A stretch of 39,622 nucleotides of DNA, from positions 1 to 39,622 of the forward strand of contig CAIYWC010000026.1 of the NCBI GenBank assembly GCA_903929795.1, in the 5' to 3' direction. The number at the start of each line of letters is the position of its first letter. Positions within the stretch are counted from its first letter, which is position 1. The position numbers and the translations under genes were made by a program. This DNA comes from an uncultured Myxococcales bacterium. GTDB lineage: Bacteria > Myxococcota_A > UBA9042. Shown piece after piece: positions 8,232 through 16,229 of the stretch. The notes beneath the pieces are model-generated. The model saw nothing but the letters and a program-made list of their open reading frames with translations, was not told the DNA's origin and made no database searches.

Positions 8232-9602
8232 ATGCGCGGCATTTACAACAACGTCCTCCACGCGATCGGCGACACGCCGCTGGTCCAGCTGAACAAGGTC
8301 GTGGGGCGCCACGACGCGCGGGTGCTGGCGAAGCTCGAGTTCATGAATCCGGGCGGCTCGGTCAAAGACCGCATGGCGATTCATATTTTGGAGCTGGCGG
8401 AGCGCACGGGCGCGCTCAAACCGGGCGCGGTGATCGTCGAGAACACCAGCGGCAACACCGGCGTCGGCGTCGCCATGGCCGCCGCGGTCAAGGGCTACCG
8501 CTGCATCTTCACGATGCCCGACAAGATGAGCGAGGAAAAAGTGCGGCGCCTGAAGGCTTTTGGCGCCGAAGTCGTCGTGACGCCCACCGCAGTGCCGGCC
8601 GACAGCCCGGAGAGCTACTACGAAACCGCCAAGCGGATCGCCCGCGAGACACCAAACTCCTTTATGATCAATCAGTACCACAACAAGGAGAACATCGCAG
8701 CGCACTATGCGTCCACCGGCCCGGAGATCTGGGAGCAGACCGCGGGCAACTTCCACGTGCTCGTCGGCGGCCTCGGCACAGGCGGCACGATGAGCGGAAC
8801 GTCCAAGTTCATCAAGGAGAAAAACCCGCGAATCCGCGCTGTTGGCGTCGATCCCGAGGGCTCCATCTACTACGACATGTTCCACACCGGCACGCACTCG
8901 TCGCCGCATACCTACAAAGTCGAAGGCATCGGCGAGGACATGGTCTGCGGCGCGCTGGAATTCACGCATTTGGACGACGTCATTCAGGTCAACGACCGCG
9001 AATGTTTCCAGATGGCGCGGCGCCTAACGCGCGAAGAAGGCATCTTTGCCGGCGGCAGTTCCGGCGGCGCGGTGCACGTCGCGGCGGGTTTGGCGCGCGA
9101 ACTGGGCCGCAACTCGACAATCGTCGTGATCCTGCCCGATTCCGGGGCGATCTATCTGTCGAAATTCTTCAACGACGACTGGATGAAGGACAACGGCTTC
9201 TTTGAGCCGACGTCCGAAGAAGCCAGCGTGCGCGACCTGATGCGCGGCAAGTCGCACAACCTGCACACGTGCACGCCTGACGAGCGCCTGGGGCCGGTGA
9301 TCGTGCGGCTCAAGCGCGAAGGCATCTCGCAGATGCCGGTGATTGGCGCAAACGGCGATCCTGTCGGCATGGTGCACGAAATCGACCTGCTGGGCGCGAT
9401 CGTCGACGGCCAAGCGACGCGCGAGGACAAGGTCGAGAGCCTGACCAAGCCGATCGAGGGCATCATCCACCCGGACGCGTCGATTGAGCAGCTGCGGCAA
9501 ATTTTCGCCCAGGACAATGTTGCGGTGGTTGTGACCGGCGGAAAAGTTGTCGGAATTATTACGAAAATCGACCTGATCGACTATCTGGCTCGCCGGCAGT
9601 AG
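8232..9602 (+). CDS. cystathionine beta-synthase (PLP domain plus CBS domain pair)
   Basis: The 456-residue protein should condense homocysteine with serine to cystathionine (EC 4.2.1.22), the first step of reverse transsulfuration. The fold-type II PLP domain shows the cofactor Lys45 in GGSVKDR, the substrate loop ENTSGNTG, and the phosphate-binding loop GGLGTGGTMSG. Residues from about 335 to the end form a tandem CBS (Bateman) module (ISQMPVIGANGDPVGMVHE; VVGIITKIDLIDYLA). There is no heme-binding N-terminal extension as in animal enzymes. ATG 8232 is preceded by GAGG. A cysteine-synthase-like activity cannot be excluded from sequence, but the C-terminal CBS pair and the gamma-lyase-type gene 5 kb downstream favour cystathionine beta-synthase. 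The stop lies two bases from the stop of the convergent Cys-rich lipoprotein gene. Confidence 0.92.
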   Translation: MRGIYNNVLHAIGDTPLVQLNKVVGRHDARVLAKLEFMNPGGSVKDRMAIHILELAERTGALKPGAVIVENTSGNTGVGVAMAAAVKGYRCIFTMPDKMSEEKVRRLKAFGAEVVVTPTAVPADSPESYYETAKRIARETPNSFMINQYHNKENIAAHYASTGPEIWEQTAGNFHVLVGGLGTGGTMSGTSKFIKEKNPRIRAVGVDPEGSIYYDMFHTGTHSSPHTYKVEGIGEDMVCGALEFTHLDDVIQVNDRECFQMARRLTREEGIFAGGSSGGAVHVAAGLARELGRNSTIVVILPDSGAIYLSKFFNDDWMKDNGFFEPTSEEASVRDLMRGKSHNLHTCTPDERLGPVIVRLKREGISQMPVIGANGDPVGMVHEIDLLGAIVDGQATREDKVESLTKPIEGIIHPDASIEQLRQIFAQDNVAVVVTGGKVVGIITKIDLIDYLARRQ

Positions 9603-9609
9603 GCCTACT
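9598..9609. other. 12-base perfect palindrome containing both convergent stop codons
   Basis: AGTAGGCCTACT is its own reverse complement and holds the TAG of the cystathionine beta-synthase gene and the TAG of the convergent lipoprotein gene. It has no T-tract or loop, so it is not a normal hairpin terminator. Confidence 0.6.
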
Positions 9610-12600
9610 TGAAGCAGTAGTTCGACGTGCTCACGCAGTTGTCGGTGACGTACGCGGACTGCCCGCAACCCGGTGTACCGCAGTTGTAATTCGCGCCTTT
9701 CTTGTAGGTGTCCGCCACAACCGCGCAGCCGGAGACGGCGTAGATGGATGTGTTGGCGGTGTGGGTAATCGACGTCGATGCAGTTGAGCAGGCGTAGGAT
9801 GTCGCCGTGCCTCCGTAGACGATCGCGCAAGCTTCCTGGCACGTGTACGTGACAGGATTGGTGCTCCAGTTTGGCCCGGCGTCGACGCGGTAGCTGCGAC
9901 CGCACATGCTGGTGACGCAGCTGCCCGTGCACGCCGCGCCACAGGCGCCGCAGTTGTTGACGTCTGTCGCCGTGCTGATCTCGCAGCCGTCGGCCTGTTT
10001 ATTGGAGTTGCAGTCGGCATAGCCAGCCGTGCACGCGCCGTTGCAGAAGCCGCCGCTGCACTGCGCCGTCACGTTGTTGGTCGAGCAGACAGTCCCGCAG
10101 CCGCCGCAGTTGTTGGTCGCGTTGGTCGTGTTGATCTCGCAGCCGTCGGCCCGCTTGTTGGCGTTGCAGTCGGCGAAGCCGGCAGTGCACGCGCCAGTGC
10201 AGTTCCCGCCTGTGCACTGCGCCGTCACGTTGTTGCTGGAGCAGACCGAGCCGCAGCCGCCGCAGTTGTTGGCCGAGTTGGTCGTGTTGACCTCGCAGCC
10301 GTCCGCCAGCTTGTTGTTGTTGCAGTCGGCGAAGCCGGCGGTGCACGCGCCGTTGCAGACGCCGCCCGTGCACTGCGCCGTGACGTTGTTGGTCGAGCAG
10401 ACCGAGCCGCAGCCGCCGCAGTTGTTGGTGGAGTTGGTGGTGCTGATCTCGCAGCCGTCCGCCAGCTTGTTGTTGTTGCAGTCGGCGAAGCCGGCGGTGC
10501 ACGCGCCGTTGCAGACGCCACCGGTGCACTGCGCCGTCACGTTGTTGGTCGAGCAGACCGTGCCGCAGCCGCCGCAGTTGTTGGTGGAGTTGGCGATGTT
10601 GAGCTCGCAGCCGTCGGCCAGCTTGTTGTTGTTGCAGTCGGCGAAGCCGGGATTGCAGGCGCCGTTGCACACACCGCCGCCGCACGCGCGCGTCACGTTG
10701 TTGCCGGAGCACGCAGTGCCGCAGCTGCCGCAGTTGTAGGCGTCATTGCTTTCATTGATCTCGCAGCCGTCGGTTTGCTTGTTGTTGTCGCAGTCCGCGA
10801 AGCCGGTGTTGCACGCGCCGTTGCAGATGCCGCCGGTGCACTGTGCCGTCACGTTGTTGTTGGAGCAGACCGTCCCGCACGCGCCGCAGTTGCCGGCGTT
10901 GCTGGTGATGTCGACTTCGCAGCCGTTGGCCGGATTGCCGTCGCAGTTCTTGAAGTTCGGCGTGCAGGCGCAGGTGTAGCTGCCGATCGTGTTCGTGCAG
11001 GCCATGTTCGCGGCGCACGGGTTAGTCAGGCACTCGTTGACGTCGGAGCAGGTGAAGCCGTCGCCGGTGAAGCCAGGGTTGCAGACGCACGCCACCGACT
11101 GCGCGCCGGCGGTACAGAGCGCGTTGGCGCTGCAGCCTGTCGGGCCAACGCAGGAACCCCCGGTGCAGATATCGCCCGTTGTGCAGCCGTTATTGTCACT
11201 GCACGTCGCGGTATTGTTGGTGAATTTGCAGCCCGCAGCGGCGTCACAGGCGTTGTCGGTGCAGCTGTTGCCGTCGTCGCACGCGATGGTCGGGCCAGCC
11301 ACACACGCGCCGCCCGCGCACGCGTCGCCGCCGGTGCAAACGCTGCCGTCGGAGCAGCTCGCGGCGTTGTTCGCGTGCTGACAGTCGGCCAGCGGGTCGC
11401 AGCTGTCGTCCGTGCACGCGTTCCCATCCGCGCAGTTCTTGACGCCGGTGGAGGTGCAGGCGCCGCCCGCGCACGCATCCGTCAGCGTGCAGACGTTGCC
11501 GTCGGTGCACGTCGCGGTGTTGGCGAGGTGTACACAGCCGGAGCCGGCATTGCAGCTGTCATCGGTGCACGGGTTGCCGTCATCGCACGACGCGGCTTTG
11601 CCCGGGACACACGTGCCGCCGGCGCACTGGTCGCCCTCCGTGCAGACGCTGCCATCGCTGCACAGGACCGTGTTGTTGGTGGACTTGCAGCCAGCGACCG
11701 TGTCGCAGCTCTCCGTGGTGCACGGGTTGCCGTCGTCGCACGTGCTGGGGCCGGTGGGCGTGCAGACGCCGTTCTTGCATGCGTCGCCGACCGTGCAGCT
11801 GTTGTTGTCCGAGCAGGTCGCCGTGTTGTTCGCGTGCAGACAGCCGCTGGCGGGGTCGCAGGAATCCGTGGTGCACGGGTTGCCGTCGTCGCAGGCCAGG
11901 GTGCTGCCGGGTTGGCAGGCGCCGGCCGCGCAGGCGTCCCCGGTCGTGCAAACGGAGCCGTCGGAACACGGCAAGCTGTTGTTGCCGTGCGCGCAGCCGG
12001 CGGTCGGGTCGCAGCTGTCGGCGGTGCAAGGATTGCCGTCGTCGCAGGGAATCTGGGTTCCGGGAGCGCATGCGCCGCCCGCGCAGCTATCGCCAGAGGT
12101 GCACGCGTTGTTGTCCGTGCACGGCGCGCTGTTGTTGACGGTCACGCAGCCGCTGCCCGGGTTGCAGCTGTCGTCGGTGCACAGGTTGCCGTCGTCGCAC
12201 GTCTGGGCCGCACCCGACGTGCAGGCGCCGCCGGCGCACACGTCGCCCACCGTGCAGGCGTTGCCGTCCGTGCACGGCGCCACATTGTTCAGATTCACGC
12301 AGCCGGCCACCTTGTCACACGCGTCATCGGTGCACAGGTTGCCGTCGCCACACGCCTTGGCGGTGCCGGGCACGCACTGGCCGCCCGCGCAGCTGTCACC
12401 GACCGTGCACGCGTTGTTGTCCGTACAAACGACTGTATTCACAGTAAAATTACAGCCGCTCAGCTTGCCGCACGTGTCGTCAGTGCACGGGTTGCTGTCA
12501 TTGCAGACGATGGCCTTGCCGCCGGTACACGCCTTGTTGGCGCACACGTCGCTGCCGGTACACGCGTCGCCGTCGTCGCATGGCAAGGTGTTGGCTTGGA

Positions 12601-14635
12601 ACACACAGCCGACGCTGGGTTGGCAGGCGTCGGACGTGCACGGGTTGGCGTCGTCGCACGCCACGCTGGTGCCGGGCTGGCAGCTGCCCGACGCGCAGGC
12701 GTCGTTCTGTGTGCACTGGTTGTCGTCGCTGCACGGCGCGGTGTTGTGCGTGAAGACGCAGCCGGTCGCCGGGGCGCAAGTGTCGTCGGTGCACGGGTTG
12801 CCGTCGTTGCAGGTCACGCTGGCGCCCGCGCCGCATTGGCTGTTGGCACAAACGTCCCCGGATGTGCAGGCGTTCTTGTCGTCGCAGGCCAACGCGTTGG
12901 CGGCGTGGACGCAGCCGGAGCCGGGCTCGCAGCTGTCGGTCGTGCACGGATTCGCGTCGTCACACGGCAGCGCGCTGCCGGGAACACAGGCGCCCGCCTG
13001 GCAGCCATCCGAAGCGGTGCACGCGTTGTTGTCCGTGCACGACGCGGCATTGCTGGTGAACACGCAGCCCTGCTTGGCGGCGCACGTGTCGTCCGTGCAC
13101 GGATTGCCGTCGTTGCACTGCAGGCTGGTGCCGGAAATGCACGTCGCGTTCGCACAGCTGTCACCCTGAGTGCACGCGCTGCCGTCGTCGCACGGCGCGG
13201 TGTTGGGGACGCTGGCGCAGCCGCCCTGGGGGTCGCACGTCTCGGTCGTGCACGGATTGCCGTCGTCGCACGGGCTGGGCTTGAGCGGCTTGCACACGCC
13301 CGCGGCGCAGGTGTCGCCGGTCGTGCAGGCGTTGTTGTCGTCGCAAGCCGCGGTGTTGGGCGTAAACGTGCAGCCGGTGGCGGGGTTGCAGGCGTCATCG
13401 GTGCACGGGTTGCCGTCGATGCACGTCAGCTTGAGCGCAAAGCCGCACGCGCCGCCCTGACAGCTGTCGCCGATAGTGCACGCGTCGTTGTCCTGGCACG
13501 GCAGCGCGTTGTCGGTGTGGCTGCAGCCAACCGCCGGATCGCACGCGTCGGTTGTGCAGGCGTTGTTGTCGTCGCATGACGTCGCCGCGCCGGCCAGGCA
13601 AACGCCCTCGCCGCACTGGTCGCCGATGGTGCATGCGTTGCCGTCAGAGCACGCTGTCGTCAAGAACGCGTGCTGGCAGCCCAGCGTCTTGCTGCAACTG
13701 TCCTGCGTGCATTCGGTCTGGTCGTCGCAGTTCACAGCGGCGCCGGGGACGCACGTGCCGCCGCTGCACTGGTCGCCGTTGGTGCACGCGTCGCCGTCCG
13801 AGCACAGCGCCGTGCTGTTGGCGTGCTGGCAGCCGTTGGTCAGGTCGCAGCTGTCCGTGGTGCACGGGTTGCCATCGTCGCACGAGGTCATGCTGCCGGG
13901 CGCGCAGTTGCCCGCCTTGCACGCGTCGTTCGCGGTGCAAGGGTTGCCGTCGTCGCATGTGGCAGCGCTGGGCAAATGGACGCAGCCCTGGCCGTCCAGG
14001 CACGTGTCGTCGGTGCACAGGTTGTCGTCCGCACATTGCGCCACGACGCCCAGGCATTTGCCGTTGCTGCATTGGTCCAGCGCGCTGCATTTCTGCCCGT
14101 CGTCGCACGCCAAGCCGTTGGCATCGGTGTGCGTGCAGCCGGTCGCCAAGTCGCACGCGTCTTTGGTGCAGATGTTGCCGTCGTCGCAGTCCACGCTGGA
14201 CGTGCCCTTGCACTGGCCATCATTGCACGCGTCGTTGGCCGTGCAGGCGTTCCCGTCGTCGCACGCCGCGGTATTGGGCGCATAGGTGCAGGCGCCGGCG
14301 ACGCAAGTGCCCGTCATGCAAGGCGTTGGCAGCGTGCAGTCCTTGTCCTGGGTACACGCGACGGGCAGATCAGGGCCGGTGGTGTCCGGCACCGCGCTGT
14401 CCTTGCCAATCGCGTCGGGCGTGCCGGTGTCCGCAGTCAGCGCGTCGTAGTCGGCGCTGTCGGCAATCTGCCCATCGGGCGCTGCAGTCTCCTCTGCGCC
14501 GATGTCGCTGCCGGCAACGGCCGCGGTCTTGCCTTCACAAGCCGCCGCGGCGAGCGCGAGCGCGAGTGCCAGAACGACCGAGCGGTCGGCCCAAGAAGAC
14601 TTCGACACGACAACCGGGTGCAAGTGCGTGATCAT
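9605..14635 (-). CDS. giant Cys-rich tandem-repeat lipoprotein (CTDC-like, EGF-like and DGCE modules)
   Basis: ATG 14635, after GGAG, opens a 1676-residue protein with a lipoprotein signal (LALALAAAACEG). After an Asp/Ala/Thr-rich linker of about 80 residues come 20 tandem modules of about 51 residues, each with eight cysteines in the pattern CDDGNPCTxDxC...GC...CxDxxxCTxGDxC..GxC, resembling the Dictyostelium CTDC repeat. A two-unit EGF-like part follows, including a calcium-binding-type start (DVNECLTNPC). Then come seven modules of about 52 residues (NCGxCGxxC...DGCE), and a unique C-terminus of about 110 residues with further cysteines. By rough count cysteine makes up about 14% of the protein, presumably in disulfides. 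The likely place is the outer cell surface, with a structural, adhesive or calcium-binding role; no enzyme domain is visible. It sits on the opposite strand between two transsulfuration genes. The same module type recurs in the lipoprotein at 31710-37019. Confidence 0.85.
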   Translation of the reverse strand: MITHLHPVVVSKSSWADRSVVLALALALAAAACEGKTAAVAGSDIGAEETAAPDGQIADSADYDALTADTGTPDAIGKDSAVPDTTGPDLPVACTQDKDCTLPTPCMTGTCVAGACTYAPNTAACDDGNACTANDACNDGQCKGTSSVDCDDGNICTKDACDLATGCTHTDANGLACDDGQKCSALDQCSNGKCLGVVAQCADDNLCTDDTCLDGQGCVHLPSAATCDDGNPCTANDACKAGNCAPGSMTSCDDGNPCTTDSCDLTNGCQHANSTALCSDGDACTNGDQCSGGTCVPGAAVNCDDQTECTQDSCSKTLGCQHAFLTTACSDGNACTIGDQCGEGVCLAGAATSCDDNNACTTDACDPAVGCSHTDNALPCQDNDACTIGDSCQGGACGFALKLTCIDGNPCTDDACNPATGCTFTPNTAACDDNNACTTGDTCAAGVCKPLKPSPCDDGNPCTTETCDPQGGCASVPNTAPCDDGSACTQGDSCANATCISGTSLQCNDGNPCTDDTCAAKQGCVFTSNAASCTDNNACTASDGCQAGACVPGSALPCDDANPCTTDSCEPGSGCVHAANALACDDKNACTSGDVCANSQCGAGASVTCNDGNPCTDDTCAPATGCVFTHNTAPCSDDNQCTQNDACASGSCQPGTSVACDDANPCTSDACQPSVGCVFQANTLPCDDGDACTGSDVCANKACTGGKAIVCNDSNPCTDDTCGKLSGCNFTVNTVVCTDNNACTVGDSCAGGQCVPGTAKACGDGNLCTDDACDKVAGCVNLNNVAPCTDGNACTVGDVCAGGACTSGAAQTCDDGNLCTDDSCNPGSGCVTVNNSAPCTDNNACTSGDSCAGGACAPGTQIPCDDGNPCTADSCDPTAGCAHGNNSLPCSDGSVCTTGDACAAGACQPGSTLACDDGNPCTTDSCDPASGCLHANNTATCSDNNSCTVGDACKNGVCTPTGPSTCDDGNPCTTESCDTVAGCKSTNNTVLCSDGSVCTEGDQCAGGTCVPGKAASCDDGNPCTDDSCNAGSGCVHLANTATCTDGNVCTLTDACAGGACTSTGVKNCADGNACTDDSCDPLADCQHANNAASCSDGSVCTGGDACAGGACVAGPTIACDDGNSCTDNACDAAAGCKFTNNTATCSDNNGCTTGDICTGGSCVGPTGCSANALCTAGAQSVACVCNPGFTGDGFTCSDVNECLTNPCAANMACTNTIGSYTCACTPNFKNCDGNPANGCEVDITSNAGNCGACGTVCSNNNVTAQCTGGICNGACNTGFADCDNNKQTDGCEINESNDAYNCGSCGTACSGNNVTRACGGGVCNGACNPGFADCNNNKLADGCELNIANSTNNCGGCGTVCSTNNVTAQCTGGVCNGACTAGFADCNNNKLADGCEISTTNSTNNCGGCGSVCSTNNVTAQCTGGVCNGACTAGFADCNNNKLADGCEVNTTNSANNCGGCGSVCSSNNVTAQCTGGNCTGACTAGFADCNANKRADGCEINTTNATNNCGGCGTVCSTNNVTAQCSGGFCNGACTAGYADCNSNKQADGCEISTATDVNNCGACGAACTGSCVTSMCGRSYRVDAGPNWSTNPVTYTCQEACAIVYGGTATSYACSTASTSITHTANTSIYAVSGCAVVADTYKKGANYNCGTPGCGQSAYVTDNCVSTSNYCFK
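9930..10955 (-). repeat. tandem repeat, about seven copies of a 156-base unit (DGCE/NCGxCG modules)
   Basis: Identical anchor strings (gcagccgccgca on the plus strand) start at 10097, 10253 and 10409, exactly 156 bases apart, which is 52 codons. The copies at about 10060-10620 are the most alike, suggesting recent unequal crossing-over; the outer copies are more diverged. Confidence 0.85.
11145..14262 (-). repeat. tandem repeat, about 20 copies of a 153-base Cys-rich unit
   Basis: The string cacgggttgccgtcgtcgca recurs on the plus strand with a typical spacing of 153 bases, for example at 11721 and 11874. Translation gives 20 CTDC-like double modules of about 51 residues with small length changes. 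This block creates long spurious open frames on the opposite strand. Confidence 0.85.
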
Positions 14636-14672
14636 GGGGCTCCGAGGCGAAAAAGAGTAGGCAGCGGCGCGG

Positions 14673-14701
14673 ATTATACACCCGGCAATGGGTATTGGCG
14701 A
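14673..14701 (-). promoter_or_regulatory. promoter of the Cys-rich lipoprotein gene
   Basis: The minus strand has a perfect TATAAT (14678-14673) with TCGCCA (14701-14696, 4/6 match to the -35 consensus) exactly 17 bases upstream. The transcript would start near 14667, about 30 bases before ATG 14635. Confidence 0.55.
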
Positions 14702-14815
14702 GCCTCCCTGCAAGAGCGGACTGTGACCCGCTGGACCCGGCGCATCGATGCGTGAGACCGCCGAGGGCGCGCCTCAGATCTGCGGACCGGGACGCCCGAA
14801 TTTGGTCAGCCTGTC

Positions 14816-14844
14816 TAGCCAGCGCGGCGCACCGGCGCTAGACT
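14816..14844 (+). promoter_or_regulatory. putative promoter of the cystathionine gamma-lyase/synthase-type gene
   Basis: TAGCCA (14816-14821) and TAGACT (14839-14844) are 17 bases apart, each 4/6 to consensus. The transcript would start about 18 bases before ATG 14870. A five-base inverted repeat, CTAGC and GCTAG, spans the spacer. Its role, if any, is unknown. Confidence 0.35.
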
Positions 14845-14869
14845 GCGCGGCCTCGCACAGGAGCTTGCC

Positions 14870-16051
14870 ATGAATTGGAACGACTCGAAATTTGAGACAA
14901 AAGCCATTCACGCCGGTCAGGATCCGGAGGCCCAGACCGGCGCCGTCGTCGTGCCGATCTTCCAGACCTCGACTTTTGCCCAGCCCGCGCCGGGCGAGCA
15001 CTTGGGCCACGAATATTCGCGGACGTCCAACCCAACGCGCGACGCACTGCAGGAATGCCTGGCGGCGCTGGAAGGTGGCGTCCAAGGTCTTTGTTTTTCC
15101 TCAGGTTTGGCGGCGACGCACGCGATCCTGGCGCTGCTGAGCGCGGGCGACCACGTCGTCGCGATGGACGACATGTACGGCGGCACGTTTCGGCAATTCG
15201 ACAAGGTCTGGCGGCGCCACGGCCTGACGTTCAGCTACGGCGATTTGCGCGATCCGGCGGTGTTTGACGCGCTGGTGACGCCGCAGACCAAGCTGCTGTG
15301 GCTGGAAACGCCGACCAATCCGATGCTCAAACTCGTCGACATCGCTGAGCTTTCTCGCCGAGCGCACGCGCACGGGGTGCTGGTCGCGGTGGATAACACG
15401 TTCGCCACGCCGTACCTGCAGCAGCCGCTGGCGCTCGGCGCGGACATCGCGGTGCATTCGACGACGAAATACATCGGCGGGCATTCCGACACGGTGGGTG
15501 GCGCGGCGATCGTGCGCGACGCTAACCTCGGAGCTCGATTGGCTTTTGTCCAAAATGCCAACGGTGGAACGCCCGGGCCGTTTGACTCCTGGCTGACGCT
15601 GCGTGGCGTGAAAACGCTGGCGATCCGCATGGAGCGGCACTGCCAGAACGCGCTGGCGATCGCGCAGTGGCTGGAGCAGCATCCGCACGTCAAGCAGGTC
15701 ATCTATCCGGGATTGCAGAGTTTTTCGCAAAAGGACCTGGCGGCGCGGCAGCTGCGACAGCACAACGGCCAGACGCTGGGCGGCGGCATGATCACCGTGA
15801 TTCTGGACGGCGAGCTGCGCCACGCGCGGACGTTTCTCTCGACGGTGCGGGCCTTTACGCTGGCGGAGAGCCTCGGCGGCGTGGAGAGCCTGATTGAGCA
15901 TCCGGCGATCATGACCCACGCGTCGATTCCGCCGGAGCAGCGCAAGGCGATTGGCATCTCCGATTCCCTGTGCCGGCTGTCGGTCGGCATCGAGCATGTG
16001 ACTGATCTGCAAGCGGACTTGGCCCACGCGCTGGAAATCGCCTTCGCGTAG
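14870..16051 (+). CDS. cystathionine gamma-lyase / gamma-synthase family PLP enzyme
   Basis: The 393-residue protein belongs to the Cys/Met-metabolism PLP family (fold type I). Visible marks are YSRTSNPTRDALQECLA, the PLP-stacking region CFSSGLAATHAIL, VDNTFATPYLQQPL, and the cofactor lysine Lys200 in HSTTKYIGGHSD. The C-terminus carries SLGGVESLIEHPAIMTHASI, typical of gamma-lyases and gamma-synthases. The length is normal for the family and ATG 14870 follows AGGAG. Reaction type within this family cannot be fixed from sequence alone. Because the cystathionine beta-synthase gene lies on the same strand 5.3 kb upstream, cleavage of cystathionine to cysteine, 2-oxobutanoate and ammonia is the likely role. 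Confidence 0.9.
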   Translation: MNWNDSKFETKAIHAGQDPEAQTGAVVVPIFQTSTFAQPAPGEHLGHEYSRTSNPTRDALQECLAALEGGVQGLCFSSGLAATHAILALLSAGDHVVAMDDMYGGTFRQFDKVWRRHGLTFSYGDLRDPAVFDALVTPQTKLLWLETPTNPMLKLVDIAELSRRAHAHGVLVAVDNTFATPYLQQPLALGADIAVHSTTKYIGGHSDTVGGAAIVRDANLGARLAFVQNANGGTPGPFDSWLTLRGVKTLAIRMERHCQNALAIAQWLEQHPHVKQVIYPGLQSFSQKDLAARQLRQHNGQTLGGGMITVILDGELRHARTFLSTVRAFTLAESLGGVESLIEHPAIMTHASIPPEQRKAIGISDSLCRLSVGIEHVTDLQADLAHALEIAFA

Positions 16052-16086
16052 ATCGTTCGCCCGCCTTGCGCGTCTGACTTGCAAAG

Positions 16087-16106
16087 GCCACCGCAGGTGC
16101 GGCGGC
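16087..16106. terminator. GC-rich hairpin after the cystathionine lyase gene
   Basis: GCC-a-CCGCA-gg-TGCGG-c-GGC can fold into an eight-pair stem with one mismatch and a tight loop, 36 bases after the stop at 16051. There is no T-run, so intrinsic termination is uncertain. Confidence 0.3.
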
Positions 16107-16124
16107 GCGATGTCCGGGGCAGAC

Positions 16125-16140
16125 GTCACCGCAACGTGAC
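16125..16140. promoter_or_regulatory. small inverted repeat upstream of the AgmX-like gene promoter
   Basis: GTCAC-N6-GTGAC ends ten bases before the -35 element at 16150, a position suited to a regulator site. A five-base arm can arise by chance, so confidence is low. Confidence 0.25.
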
Positions 16141-16149
16141 TTCCAGTGC

Positions 16150-16178
16150 TTGACGCTGGGCGCCTCGGAAACTAGGAT
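16150..16178 (+). promoter_or_regulatory. promoter of the AgmX/PglI-type gene
   Basis: TTGACG (16150-16155, 5/6) and TAGGAT (16173-16178, 4/6) are separated by exactly 17 bases. The transcript would start near 16185, giving a leader of about 45 bases to ATG 16230. Together with the lipoprotein promoter (14673-14701), one of the best -35/-10 pairs in the window. Confidence 0.55.
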
Positions 16179-16229
16179 TCCCGGCCTGTCTGCCTGAACC
16201 CGGGCGGCACTATTTTTGCAGAGGCAACC

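Noticed and set aside
10775..13579. 934-codon and other long plus-strand frames across the Cys-repeat gene
   Set aside because: Open only because the 153-base unit is repeated in register; the product is a Val/Ala/Arg low-complexity string. The minus strand has a lipoprotein signal, promoter and ordered modules.
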